A DNA stretch of 64,000 bases from JACOZG01 sp964564105 (lineage in GTDB: Bacteria > Patescibacteriota > Minisyncoccia > Phycocordibacterales > JACOZG01): NCBI GenBank assembly GCA_964564105.1, contig CAZLZS010000001.1:1-64000 (forward strand). Direction: 5' to 3'. How positions within the stretch are numbered: position 1 is the first letter of the stretch; each line of letters opens with the position of its first letter. The translations under genes and the position numbers were made by a program. Under the pieces are notes generated by a model. The model did no database searches, was not told the origin of the DNA, and saw only the letters and a list, made by a program, of their open reading frames with translations. Below, piece by piece: positions 55,486-64,000 of this stretch.

Positions 55486-56332
55486 GAATTTCTTCGGTTT
55501 CAATCGCCAGCGCCGCGGTTTCCGCCGCTTCTTCCGTTCGCCGTTGGCGATTATCGTTATCGGCGCGGCGCTGTGGTGGCTTATTAATCAGCCGACGGTC
55601 TACCGTTTCGGTCAGGGCGTGGCGCTGGCGCTGGCGCGCCCATTCTGGTTCATCGGCGGATCAGTGGCCGAAAGTATCAGCCAGGCCGGGCGTTTTTTCG
55701 ACAGCCGCCGGGCGCTCGTGGCGGAAAATAATGACTTACGCCGGCAGACGGCCAAACTTGAAGCCGTGACGCTTGAACGCGATCGTCTGATTCTTGATGT
55801 TCAGGCTCTCCGGGAGATCCTGAATCACAGCCCTTCAACGATTGCGACAAGGATCACGGCCACCCGCGTGTTGACGCGGCCGAGTCAGTCGCCGCTCGGA
55901 GTAATTATTCTTGATCTCGGTGCCGCCGTTCGCCAGCCGATCGCGCCTGACGATTTGGTTATCGGCGCCGGTGCGGTGGCGCTCGGCCGGGTGGCGGCGG
56001 TCTATCCGCGCACCGTCGCCGTCAAGCTTTTCTCGGCTTGGGGCGAGCGATTGGAGGTGCTGATTGGCTCGGAACGGATTCCGGCCGAAGCTCGCGGCCG
56101 TGGCGGCGGTAACTTCACCGTTTTCCTGCCGCGCGATCTCGCCGTGGCGGCCGGCGATCCGGTGATGATGATTCGCGGCGAAGTCGAGTATTCACTCGGC
56201 CGGGTCAGCGCGGTTTCGAGCGATCCCGCCAGTGCCTTCCAAGAAATTCTTTTCCGTTCGCCGGTCAATCTTGACCTCTTGTCTTGGGTGGAAATCCGCA
56301 GTGATCAGCAGTTTCAAGAAAATAGAAATTAA
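55469..56332 (+). CDS. mreC: Rod-shape-determining protein MreC
   Basis: Bitopic scaffold linking MreB to the penicillin-binding protein outside. One N-terminal helix (about residues 25-42), a coiled coil (about 80-115, LVAENNDLRRQTAKLEAVTL) and the two beta barrels (APDDLVIGAGAVALGRVAAV; GNFTVFLPRDLAVAAGDPVM) are present. 287 residues, normal. mreD would be expected next but the following 6.4 kb hold a remnant, a toxin-antitoxin pair and a subtilase gene. Confidence 0.93.
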   Translation: MNYLAKNFFGFNRQRRGFRRFFRSPLAIIVIGAALWWLINQPTVYRFGQGVALALARPFWFIGGSVAESISQAGRFFDSRRALVAENNDLRRQTAKLEAVTLERDRLILDVQALREILNHSPSTIATRITATRVLTRPSQSPLGVIILDLGAAVRQPIAPDDLVIGAGAVALGRVAAVYPRTVAVKLFSAWGERLEVLIGSERIPAEARGRGGGNFTVFLPRDLAVAAGDPVMMIRGEVEYSLGRVSAVSSDPASAFQEILFRSPVNLDLLSWVEIRSDQQFQENRN

Positions 56333-56355
56333 TGTTACAATCATCAGGTATAGAT

Positions 56356-56428
56356 ATGAAAAAACACCTTCTCCTCGTTCTCGCTCGCCTTGGTCGTTGT
56401 TGGGGCGGTGATTGTAAAAGATCTATAA
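56356..56428 (+). pseudogene. Frameshifted signal-peptide remnant
   Basis: ATGAAAAAACACCTTCTCC at 56356 closely resembles the start of the subtilase gene at 57052 (MKKH-L). In the starting frame it gives a short nonsense tail; one base shifted it reads on as a hydrophobic stretch SLALVVVGAVIVKDL to a stop at 56428. This is best explained as the broken start of a secreted-protein gene. Confidence 0.45.
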
Positions 56429-56439
56429 GGTGATATGAT
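56412..56439 (+). promoter_or_regulatory. Toxin-antitoxin promoter (TTGTAA -16 nt- TATGAT)
   Basis: TTGTAA (56412-56417) and TATGAT (56434-56439), 6 nt before the ATG at 56446. It overlaps the remnant. Confidence 0.6.
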
Positions 56440-56445
56440 TAGTTT

Positions 56446-56670
56446 ATGAAAGAAATTATCCCAAGAATCACGGTGGATCAAAGGATTCGTTTCGGCAAAC
56501 CAGTGATCAAAGGTACACGTGTGCCGGTAGATTTAATCGTGGGTAAAATCGCTGGCGGTATGAGCATAGCCGAAGTAGCCAGAGAGTATGACTTGAAAAG
56601 AGATGACATTCTGGCGGCTCTTCAATATGCGGCTCGCGCCGTGAGCGAAGAATCTCTTCTGTATGCCTAG
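56446..56670 (+). CDS. DUF433-family antitoxin
   Basis: A 74-residue DUF433 protein, VapB-like. The family core is plain: GKPVIKGTRVPVDLIVGKIA, then GMSIAEVAREYDLKRDDILA with a helix-turn-helix that can bind the operator. It overlaps the toxin gene by 8 nt and has its own promoter, so the pair is an independent unit inserted after mreC. Confidence 0.88.
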   Translation: MKEIIPRITVDQRIRFGKPVIKGTRVPVDLIVGKIAGGMSIAEVAREYDLKRDDILAALQYAARAVSEESLLYA

Positions 56671-57040
56671 TGACAAAATGGCGGCAGTTATTGATGAGGA
56701 TCTATCTCGTTCCATCGGTGTGCTTTTAGGTGAACTTGGTTGGGAAGTCAAAGACGTTCGCGATGTCGGTCTACGGGGCAAAAGCGATAAGCTAATAATT
56801 AATTTCGCTAAGAAACGCGGGGCGGTGTTATTTTCCGGTGACTGGGGTTTCGCCAATATTTTGGAATTTCCGCCGCGTAATTATCATGGTATCGTTATTA
56901 TTAGTTTTCCGAATGAAGTTCCAACCGCCATTATCGTCTCCGAAATGAAGCGACTGATTGGCAAACTGAAACCGAGTGATTTCCGGGGCAATTTGATAAT
57001 TATTGAACCCGGGAGAGTAAGAATTAGAAAAGGAACTTAA
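56663..57040 (+). CDS. DUF5615-family PIN-like toxin
   Basis: A 125-residue PIN-like domain of the DUF5615 family, the regular partner of DUF433. N-terminal IDEDLSRSIGVLLGELGWEV, the acidic DVGLRGKSDKLIINFAKK and the SGDWGFANI block carry the acidic residues of the presumed RNase site. A second start at 56678 (MAAVIDEDLS) is possible. The subtilase begins 11 nt downstream. Confidence 0.86.
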   Translation: MPSDKMAAVIDEDLSRSIGVLLGELGWEVKDVRDVGLRGKSDKLIINFAKKRGAVLFSGDWGFANILEFPPRNYHGIVIISFPNEVPTAIIVSEMKRLIGKLKPSDFRGNLIIIEPGRVRIRKGT

Positions 57041-57051
57041 AATATACAAGT

Positions 57052-60000
57052 ATGAAAAAACACCGGCTCATCGTTCTCGCCTTAGCAATTGTTTTATCAG
57101 CAATTATTCCTTTTGGTTCCAGTTCAGTCGGCGCGGTGGTGACAGGTAAAGATTTTAAACCAGATTTTTTTGAGCCGCCAGTCGCCAAAGGATTCATTGT
57201 TGAATTACGCGACTTATCTTTAGTTGAGAGGCAAATTGAAGTAGAGCGGCTGATTGCCATAGGTCGGCGCTTGGATTTAAGGACCGAGCTGAATCGCTGG
57301 CGGACGCGGCTCACGGCGCAAAGAACTTCTTTCCGGACCCGTTTAGCCGCCGCGATCAGACAACGCAATCCCAATCCTCGTTTCTTTACTAATGTTTTCA
57401 ACGGTTTAGCCCTGGATATTACCGCGCCCGAAGCCGAATCCCTTAAACGACTGCCAGAGGTCAAGGCCGTGTTCCCCAATTATCAAGTCAAGGCTGATCT
57501 GCTCCAATCAGTGCCCCTAATTGGCGCTGATCGAGTTTGGCCGCTCCATCAATTTTTCAATAATTTCGCTAGTTGTACGCCTGGCTCCAATGCCTGTTTA
57601 ACTGGCCGCGGCGTGAATATCGCTATTATTGATACCGGTGTTGATTACCATCATCCGGATCTTGGCGCCGGTAATTTTTTTGGCGGTTACGACTTCATCA
57701 ATAATGATAACGACCCCATGGATGATATGGGACACGGCACTCATGTCGCTTCTATCGCCACAGCCGGTAGTAGCTTTTTCGGAGTCGGTGTTACCGGTGT
57801 GGTCAAAGGGGTCGCGCCTGATGCTGATCTTTACGCTTACAAGGTTTTAGATGCGGGTGGCTGGGGGACTTGGGAAACTGTGATTGCCGGCATTGATCGG
57901 GCAGTGGATCCGGATCAAGACGGCTATTTTGCCGATCGGGTAGATGTCATTAATTTAAGTTTAGGCGGTGGGGGCAATCCCGATGATCCGGTGTCGCGGG
58001 CCGTGGATAATGCCGTGGATGCTGGTTCGGTCGTGGTGGTCGCCGCCGGCAATTCCGGACCCGGACAATTTTCCATTGGTTCGCCCGGCACAGCCAGAAA
58101 AGCAATTACCGTGGGCGCGAGCGATAAGCAAGATCAGCTGGCTTGGTTCAGCTCCCGGGGTCCGGTGGAGTGGATAAACGGTCAGGGCAATAAATTGACT
58201 TTGGCTAAACCCGACATTGTCGCCCCGGGCGTGGAGATCTGCGCCGCCCAGTGGCAGGACGCTTGGCTTGACAGGCAATGTCTGGATCAAGACCACACCG
58301 CCATCTCGGGCACCTCAATGGCCACGCCGCATGTCGCCGGTCTGGTAGCTTTAATCAGGCAAGCTCATCCGGCGTGGACCCCGGAGCAAATTAAAATGGC
58401 CTTGAGAAAAACCGCCAAACAGTTGCCGGATCTTGATTATGTCAATCAGGGCTACGGCCGAGTTCAGGCCTGGGAAGCGGTGCGCTCACCAACTTTACCG
58501 GTGGCTCTCTTGGCGCCGGCGCTGGTCGCGAGTTCCGGTAAACTAGATATCATCGGCACGGCCGAAAGCTGGAATCAGAATGGCGCCGATGGCCGATTCA
58601 CTTTGGCTTACGGCAGTGGCTTGGCTCCGTCATCGTTTACTACCTTTTACACTTCTCCGCCTTACACCAGTATTCCTGATGAGGTCCTCTATTCTAATTT
58701 TGACAACACTTTACTTGGAGAAGGTTACCATACAATCAAGCTGATTGTTACCAACAGCGCCGGCCAATCCAGCGAAGATCGTTTGCCGGTTATGGTTGAT
58801 AATCTTGAAATCACGCGGCCGCAAGGCAATGATATTTACCGACCGGGCGACAGCGTCCCGATTTCTGGTTCAATCCGGCCGATTGGAACGACTTTTACGG
58901 TAAAATATTGTTTTTCGGATTCCAACACCGGCTGCGTTCCGGATAAAATAATCGGTAGCGGTTCCGGACCGGTTGACAACGCTACTTTGGCTGTTTGGAA
59001 CACGGCCAATCTTGCAGAGGGATTCTATAATTTATCGCTCACCGCTCGTTATCCCAATGGTCGGGAGGCGAGCGAGGAGGTTCGCGGAATTTATTTGGAT
59101 CCAACTTTGAAAATCGGCTGGCCGCAGAGAGTGCCCTGGTATTTTGAGAAATTCGGCGGCAACAGTCAAAGTTTGGCGATCTCGGCCGACACCAATTATT
59201 TTGTCCTGCCGCCGCGGGCCGGGGCGACCAATCAATCAAGCAATCAGATCCGGCCCACGGTGTTGACCAAAGAACAACTCAAGCAACTTTCTAGCGGCGG
59301 TCTGTTTAAGGTTTTGTCCGGCGATGGATTTTACTACTGGGGCGGGACGCTGGAGCCGGTGGCTTATGATTTGGACAACGACGGCAATAAAGAAATCATT
59401 GTTTACCGCGGCGGCAATCCGCCGGAAGTGCTGGTTTACCGGCAAGACGGTTCTTTATTCTGGTCAAAAACTTTTGGCACTTTTGATGTGCCTGGCGGCA
59501 ATCTAACCATCCCCTTAGTAGGTGATTTGGACAACGACGGCTTCGGTGAAATTGTGACACACAATTTTGAAGGCCCGATGATACCATCTTCAAGTTTAAC
59601 GGTTTTTAACCACGACGGTTCAGTCCTCTGGTCTATTCAGGTGCCAAGAGATTATCACCCGACCATGCTGATGGCTGATTTGGATCTCGATGAAAAGAAA
59701 GAAATCATTATCAAAAATAACGATAACGATCAAGTAGTCATTGTTAGTGCCTTGGGTAGAATAGTTAAGCAATGGCAATGGCCAGCCAATCTTGATCATT
59801 GGTCTGCTTCAATAGAGTCTTCACCGGCCGTCGGTAACTTTGATGCTGATCCGGATTTGGAAATTGTCTATACCAATCCAACCGAACGTGCCGGTTTTGA
59901 TTGGGAGAAGCAGCAGTGGATTAACGAAGCAGCCATCTATGTTTTTAACCCAGACGGTTCAGTCGTGCCCGGTTGGCCGGTCTATGTTGGCGGCTCCATT

Positions 60001-62724
60001 TCCTCCTCGCCGGCGGTCGGCGATATTGATAAGGACGGCAAAGAAGATATCGTCGTTGGATTTATTTATGCTTCTGATATTTCTCCCGATGAACGATACG
60101 GCGGTCTCTATGCTTTTAACCGTCAGGGCCAGATTATGCCCGGCTGGCCGTTTAAGAAAGGGTGGAATTTTTGGTCTACGCCGTCATTGGGTGATGTGGA
60201 TAAAAATGGCACTTTGGAAATTGCCGTCAGTAGTTTAGGATTTGAAACTCATCTTCTAAATTATCGCGGCGAACTTTTACCAGGTTGGCCGCAGATGACT
60301 GCTTGGAATGATTACTACGGCTCGTTAATCGGTGATATTAACAGTGATTCTAGTTTAGATATTATTACTACGGCTGGCGATGGTTTCTTACCTGCCCTTG
60401 ATCAATATCAATCTGGTGGTGTTTATGCTTGGAATAGTAACGGTAAAAGAATTTTTGTAAAACGCACGGAGGTTGATGCGCAGGCGTCGGCGGTCATTGA
60501 CGATATTGATCGCGACGGTAAATTAGAATTGATCGCCAGTTCTGATTGGGATTCGGATCTATCTGATTCCAGGAATCCTTCCAAAAACCGTGGTTCCTTA
60601 TATGTTTGGGAATTGGACGGACAAGTTAATAAAAATAATTCGCCCTGGCCAACTTTTCAGCAGAATACCCAACATACCGGCAGATACCCGTTGGCGCCGA
60701 CTCAAATTTCTTCTACTACCCCATTAACCTTAAGGATTTTGTCTCCTAACGGCGGTGAGGTTTTCGTTCCGAAGAGCACTCAAACTATCAGTTGGCAAGC
60801 GCCAACGACTAGGTTGGCGGAGTATGCTCTCTATTTGCGGCCGGATCGTGGCACGATCGCCAGATCATCATTGATCGCCAAGGGGTTGGCCGGCTCATCA
60901 TACCAGTGGCGCGTCGGTCTATTATTAGATAAAACGCAAGCTCCAGCCGGTTCCTATTTCATCCGGATCTGCCAGTCCGGCACGACAATTTGCGATGACA
61001 GCGACCAGCCGTTCAAGATTTTGGCTCCGTTGACTGTGACCGCGCCCAATGGCGGCGAGATCTGGCAACTGAGAAGTTTGCACACCATCAAGTGGACGCC
61101 GTACGATCCCAATGCCAGCATCAATCCTTCTAATGAGATGACCGCTTATCTGGAAAAAATGGTCAACGGTAACTTTGTTACTGTTGGTAAAGTGATAGCG
61201 GGCGGTCGAGCCTCCATCCATTGGCTTGGAGATATTGACATTTACGGCAATTTTCCGCCGCCGGGCGATTACTACATTCGGATCGTTCATAATCTCACAA
61301 GCGCCTCGGACCGAAGCGATAACCCCTTTACTTTAGTCGCCCGGGACACCTTAAAAGCTGACTTAAAGATTGACGGCTCGGATGGCCCGATTACGCCGCC
61401 GCCCGGCGGCGGCGACTACACCGCCTCCTGGACTTCGAATACCGATTCTTGCAACCTTTATAACGAGACTCTGCCTTATGGCAGTGAGGGGTATCAAATA
61501 TCTAATTTACCGCCGTCCGGGGAGCAGAGGATAAGGATTTTGCCGAACGGTTACCCGTGGGATTTAAGAATCAGTCTCTGGTGCACGAGTGCGCGCATTG
61601 AGGGTAGCGCCGATGATTATGTATCGGTGCCGGGCAGTGGCGGAAGCTCTATGGTAACGATTTCACCGACCGTCGCCAAGGTGGTTTCGCCCAACGGCGG
61701 CGAAACTCTCAACTGGTCAAGTTCTTCGCGGATTACTTGGAATTTTTCATCAGACATCAGTAATGTTTCTATCGCGCTGTATAAAAACGATGCCTTTTTT
61801 GCTTGGATCGCGACCAACTTACCAGCTAGTGTGAGAAGCTATGATTGGACTCCCTCCACCATCATTCCTAGCGATCAGCTTGGAAGCAATATATTCAAGA
61901 TTTACCTCTTGGGTTACAAAACTGGCGGCGGTACGGTTGAAGACAAGAGCGACGCGCCATTTAGTATCGTGGCGACAGCGCCGGCGCCCTTGCCGACTCC
62001 AACGCCAACCCCGACCCCCATTACAAACCCGACTCCCATTTCAACCCCGCTCCTGACCCCGATTTCCCCGACTCCTATTTTACCCTCGCCAACACCAGTA
62101 CCAATAACCCCCACCCTCACCGCCTCGGCCCCGTCAAAGAACGCCGTGATGGCCCAAGACGGAAGCGGGGTCGGCTGGAAACTGGCAGCCTTGACCTTTT
62201 CTGGTGATTTGGGCCCAGACTGGAATAATCTAGCCAACTACGGCATCTCAAGCAGTCAGACCGCGAGCCCCAGAACTCCGGCCCTGACCATCTCAACTGT
62301 CAGCGGCTATGCCACCAGACCGATCGTGATTCTGTCGCGGAATCTGGTCCCGGGCGAACGCATCACCCTCACCCACAAGCCCTCTAACTCCTCCGTCTGC
62401 CTCGGGTACCTCCCCGGGGATGTGGATGGCGACGGCTGGGCCCTGGCCAGGGACATTGGTTTGCTTAACAGTTGGGTTGGCACCGCGACCGGAGCCAGTC
62501 AACCGCTCTACAAAACCGACATCAATCGCGATGGCGTCTTCAACTCGGCTGATGTGACTCGCGCCGGCGAACTTCTCTCCGCGTCAGACGCTCTCCGCTC
62601 CCTGCCAGCTTGTCCGGTGCTCCTAACCTCAACCGCTCCCACCGCCAACCAATCCCAATTGGCCAATGCCTTGTCGGCGATGCGGGCAATCTTGATCGAA
62701 TTAAGCCAATTAATATCAAGGTGA
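57052..62724 (+). CDS. Giant secreted subtilisin-like protease with FG-GAP repeats, Ig-like domains and dockerin
   Basis: A 1890-residue extracellular S8 serine protease. Order: signal peptide (to about 28); propeptide (to about 150); catalytic domain with D194 (IIDTGVDYHHPD), H228 (MGHGTHVAS), the oxyanion Asn in AAGNSGPG and S422 (GTSMATPHVAG); an Ig-like segment; eight FG-GAP/VCBS-type repeats (about 765-1190, each with D-x-D-x-D/N-G calcium loops); three SPNGGE/APNGGE Ig-like domains (about 1225-1640); a Thr/Pro-rich linker (about 1645-1685); and a C-terminal type I dockerin-like pair (DVDGDGWALARDIGLLNSWV and DINRDGVFNSADVTRAGELL). No anchor helix is visible, so the dockerin may be the attachment. 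It interrupts the mre operon. Confidence 0.9.
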   Translation: MKKHRLIVLALAIVLSAIIPFGSSSVGAVVTGKDFKPDFFEPPVAKGFIVELRDLSLVERQIEVERLIAIGRRLDLRTELNRWRTRLTAQRTSFRTRLAAAIRQRNPNPRFFTNVFNGLALDITAPEAESLKRLPEVKAVFPNYQVKADLLQSVPLIGADRVWPLHQFFNNFASCTPGSNACLTGRGVNIAIIDTGVDYHHPDLGAGNFFGGYDFINNDNDPMDDMGHGTHVASIATAGSSFFGVGVTGVVKGVAPDADLYAYKVLDAGGWGTWETVIAGIDRAVDPDQDGYFADRVDVINLSLGGGGNPDDPVSRAVDNAVDAGSVVVVAAGNSGPGQFSIGSPGTARKAITVGASDKQDQLAWFSSRGPVEWINGQGNKLTLAKPDIVAPGVEICAAQWQDAWLDRQCLDQDHTAISGTSMATPHVAGLVALIRQAHPAWTPEQIKMALRKTAKQLPDLDYVNQGYGRVQAWEAVRSPTLPVALLAPALVASSGKLDIIGTAESWNQNGADGRFTLAYGSGLAPSSFTTFYTSPPYTSIPDEVLYSNFDNTLLGEGYHTIKLIVTNSAGQSSEDRLPVMVDNLEITRPQGNDIYRPGDSVPISGSIRPIGTTFTVKYCFSDSNTGCVPDKIIGSGSGPVDNATLAVWNTANLAEGFYNLSLTARYPNGREASEEVRGIYLDPTLKIGWPQRVPWYFEKFGGNSQSLAISADTNYFVLPPRAGATNQSSNQIRPTVLTKEQLKQLSSGGLFKVLSGDGFYYWGGTLEPVAYDLDNDGNKEIIVYRGGNPPEVLVYRQDGSLFWSKTFGTFDVPGGNLTIPLVGDLDNDGFGEIVTHNFEGPMIPSSSLTVFNHDGSVLWSIQVPRDYHPTMLMADLDLDEKKEIIIKNNDNDQVVIVSALGRIVKQWQWPANLDHWSASIESSPAVGNFDADPDLEIVYTNPTERAGFDWEKQQWINEAAIYVFNPDGSVVPGWPVYVGGSISSSPAVGDIDKDGKEDIVVGFIYASDISPDERYGGLYAFNRQGQIMPGWPFKKGWNFWSTPSLGDVDKNGTLEIAVSSLGFETHLLNYRGELLPGWPQMTAWNDYYGSLIGDINSDSSLDIITTAGDGFLPALDQYQSGGVYAWNSNGKRIFVKRTEVDAQASAVIDDIDRDGKLELIASSDWDSDLSDSRNPSKNRGSLYVWELDGQVNKNNSPWPTFQQNTQHTGRYPLAPTQISSTTPLTLRILSPNGGEVFVPKSTQTISWQAPTTRLAEYALYLRPDRGTIARSSLIAKGLAGSSYQWRVGLLLDKTQAPAGSYFIRICQSGTTICDDSDQPFKILAPLTVTAPNGGEIWQLRSLHTIKWTPYDPNASINPSNEMTAYLEKMVNGNFVTVGKVIAGGRASIHWLGDIDIYGNFPPPGDYYIRIVHNLTSASDRSDNPFTLVARDTLKADLKIDGSDGPITPPPGGGDYTASWTSNTDSCNLYNETLPYGSEGYQISNLPPSGEQRIRILPNGYPWDLRISLWCTSARIEGSADDYVSVPGSGGSSMVTISPTVAKVVSPNGGETLNWSSSSRITWNFSSDISNVSIALYKNDAFFAWIATNLPASVRSYDWTPSTIIPSDQLGSNIFKIYLLGYKTGGGTVEDKSDAPFSIVATAPAPLPTPTPTPTPITNPTPISTPLLTPISPTPILPSPTPVPITPTLTASAPSKNAVMAQDGSGVGWKLAALTFSGDLGPDWNNLANYGISSSQTASPRTPALTISTVSGYATRPIVILSRNLVPGERITLTHKPSNSSVCLGYLPGDVDGDGWALARDIGLLNSWVGTATGASQPLYKTDINRDGVFNSADVTRAGELLSASDALRSLPACPVLLTSTAPTANQSQLANALSAMRAILIELSQLISR

Positions 62725-62750
62725 GACCTGGCCAGTGGCAACAGAACTAG

Positions 62751-62996
62751 ATGTTTCTTAATCTATCTTATTCGTTACTGACCGCGGTCGCGGTGCTTTA
62801 CGCGCCGTGGTGGCTGGCGCTCGGGGCCATCGCCGCGAGCGCCTGGTTCTTCGTTTCGCCGGCGCCCGCGCTCGCCTTGGCCCTGTTTTTCGACTTGAGT
62901 TACGGCGTCAACGCCGCGTGGCCGATGGGTCTAGCGGCCGCGGCTGGCGCTGCCTCTTTCAGCTGGTTCGGCCGGCGGCTTATCCGCTTTACTTAA
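62751..62996 (+). CDS. Small membrane protein in the mreD position
   Basis: An 81-residue, almost wholly hydrophobic protein with about three membrane helices. It occupies the place of mreD, between mreC and PBP2, and contains the PW/SYG-type residues seen in MreD helices (FFDLSYGVNAAWPMG), but it is half the normal length (about 160) and similarity is not strong enough to call it MreD. It may be a reduced MreD. PBP2 begins 15 nt after its stop. Confidence 0.6.
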   Translation: MFLNLSYSLLTAVAVLYAPWWLALGAIAASAWFFVSPAPALALALFFDLSYGVNAAWPMGLAAAAGAASFSWFGRRLIRFT

Positions 62997-63011
62997 CTTA
63001 ATCGCGCCTTT

Positions 63012-64000
63012 GTGACTATTGATCCGGACGAAATCTTCTTAGACACTTACAATCTGCCGGCTTTTGATCGTCAGCAGTTGGAAGGTGAATTGGAACAGCC
63101 AATCAAGAAGCCGACCCTAATCATTCTGGGCGGTTTTTTCCTTTTGCTCGGTTTGATTTTCCTCGGCCGGATTTATTATCTGCAGATCGATCAGGGTCCG
63201 GCGCTGGCGGCAAGAAGTCAAAATAATACCTTGCGTCACACCGCGGTGTTCCCCGAGCGAGGAGTCATTTATGACCGTCAAGGCGAGGAACTGGCTTGGA
63301 ATGGCCCCGAACGAACTTATCGTTCGATGCCCGGTTTGGCACATGTCCTGGGTTTTGTCGGCTATCCCAGCGAGGAGGAAATCAGCGCCTATGCTTATGA
63401 ACCATTGGAACTGGTTGGCCGCGACGGTGTCGAGAAGGTTTACAATCGACGTTTAGCTGGTGCCAAGGGGACGCGGATCGAAGAAGTTGATGCCTATGGC
63501 GAAATTCATTCAGATTATTTTTTGCGGCCGCCGGCACCGGGCGAGAATCTTTATTTGGCTCTTGACGCGCGCGTCCAGAACAAGCTTTTTGAGCTGATCG
63601 CGTCTCTGGCCCGCGACCGCGGCTTTGTCGGTGGCGCCGGCGTGATTCTTGATGTTCGAAACGGCGAACTGCTCGCTCTGGTCAGTTATCCTGAATTTGA
63701 TCCGCAAACTTTGGCGCGCGGCGAAGACGCGCCGGCGATTAAACAGTGGCTGAATGATTCGGCCAAGCCATTTTTGAACCGCGCGGTGGCTGGTCTTTAC
63801 ACGCCTGGTTCCATTATCAAAATCGTCATCGCCGTCGGTGCCTTAAACGAGGGGGTAGTGACGCCGGAAACGGAGATTGTCAGCACCGGCGTCTTAACAC
63901 TACCAAATCCGTTTGTGCCGGATCAACCGTCAATTTTTAAAGATTGGAAGGCTCACGGCGCGGTTGATTTGCGTCGCGCCTTAGCCGTGTCTTCGAATGT
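63012..64000 (+). CDS. mrdA: Penicillin-binding protein 2 (cut by the window end)
   Basis: Class B peptidoglycan transpeptidase of the elongation complex. From the GTG at 63012, 329 codons are visible. A single N-terminal membrane helix (about 37-57), the dimerisation/pedestal part (FPERGVIYDRQGEELAWN) and the start of the transpeptidase domain are present: S267-I-I-K in TPGSIIK is the acyl-accepting motif, and S327-S-N329 the second motif at the very end. The KTG motif lies beyond the window. It completes the mreB-mreC-(mreD-like)-PBP2 set, separated from mreC by the insertion. Confidence 0.92.
   Translation, partial: MTIDPDEIFLDTYNLPAFDRQQLEGELEQPIKKPTLIILGGFFLLLGLIFLGRIYYLQIDQGPALAARSQNNTLRHTAVFPERGVIYDRQGEELAWNGPERTYRSMPGLAHVLGFVGYPSEEEISAYAYEPLELVGRDGVEKVYNRRLAGAKGTRIEEVDAYGEIHSDYFLRPPAPGENLYLALDARVQNKLFELIASLARDRGFVGGAGVILDVRNGELLALVSYPEFDPQTLARGEDAPAIKQWLNDSAKPFLNRAVAGLYTPGSIIKIVIAVGALNEGVVTPETEIVSTGVLTLPNPFVPDQPSIFKDWKAHGAVDLRRALAVSSN

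Noticed and set aside
1..64000. tRNA, rRNA and riboswitches
   Set aside because: No cloverleaf ending in CCA, no rRNA segment and no recognisable riboswitch was seen; the rpoB leader and copZ downstream region were looked at most closely.

Overview
The window looks like a chromosome fragment of a Patescibacteria (Candidate Phyla Radiation) bacterium, most likely a parcubacterial lineage. The evidence is indirect: ordinary TGA stops, very tight gene packing with many ATGA overlaps, shortened or fused housekeeping proteins (NusB-NUDIX, hinge-less SMC, ATPase-dead PriA, ProS without an editing domain), a stand-alone PaaX/Cas2-fold protein, small paired genes of the DUF5678/retropepsin type, and many secreted surface proteins. 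It contains one 100-N assembly gap, so it comes from a draft, probably metagenomic, assembly.

Layout. 1-8.6 kb: housekeeping genes (rpmF, nusB-nudix, rnc, smc-like, rnr, rpsP, khpA, trmD). 8.6-11.5 kb: accessory block with a PaaX/Cas2-fold gene between two 42-bp palindromes, an IS481/IS3-like element and a membrane protein. 11.5-21.3 kb: rpoB-rpoC-dnaG-rpoD read as one operon. 21.3-30.4 kb: a copper and thiol-redox island (DsbA-like, thioredoxin-like, DoxX-like, CcdA-like with a Met/His-rich tail, CuA-like cupredoxin, Cu P-type ATPase, CopZ) in which toxin-antitoxin pairs and a DUF5678/retropepsin pair are embedded. 30.7-33.6 kb: three secreted or anchored surface proteins. 33.6-38.7 kb: murB, a PEBP remnant, hpf, fmt, def, priA. 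38.7-48.5 kb: surface-protein cluster with a pseudopilin and a repeat protein of about 1475 residues broken by the gap. 48.5-64 kb: murA, mreB, holB-like, frr, rseP, proS, a second mreB, mreC, then a toxin-antitoxin pair and a 1890-residue dockerin-bearing subtilase inserted before a small MreD-position protein and PBP2 (cut by the window end).

The strongest cross-cutting signal is transcriptional: about twenty genes have a -10 hexamer whose last base lies only 6-11 nt before the start codon, so their mRNAs should be leaderless, while Shine-Dalgarno sequences are rare. Several annotated-looking ATGs sit inside the -10 box and must be replaced by the next start. The second signal is a set of perfect or near-perfect palindromes inside coding sequences (rpmF, murB, fmt, and a shared 18-mer in murA and murB), reminiscent of in-frame palindromic elements known from Rickettsia. 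No rRNA, tRNA or CRISPR array was seen, and there is no stretch over 300 bases without a gene.
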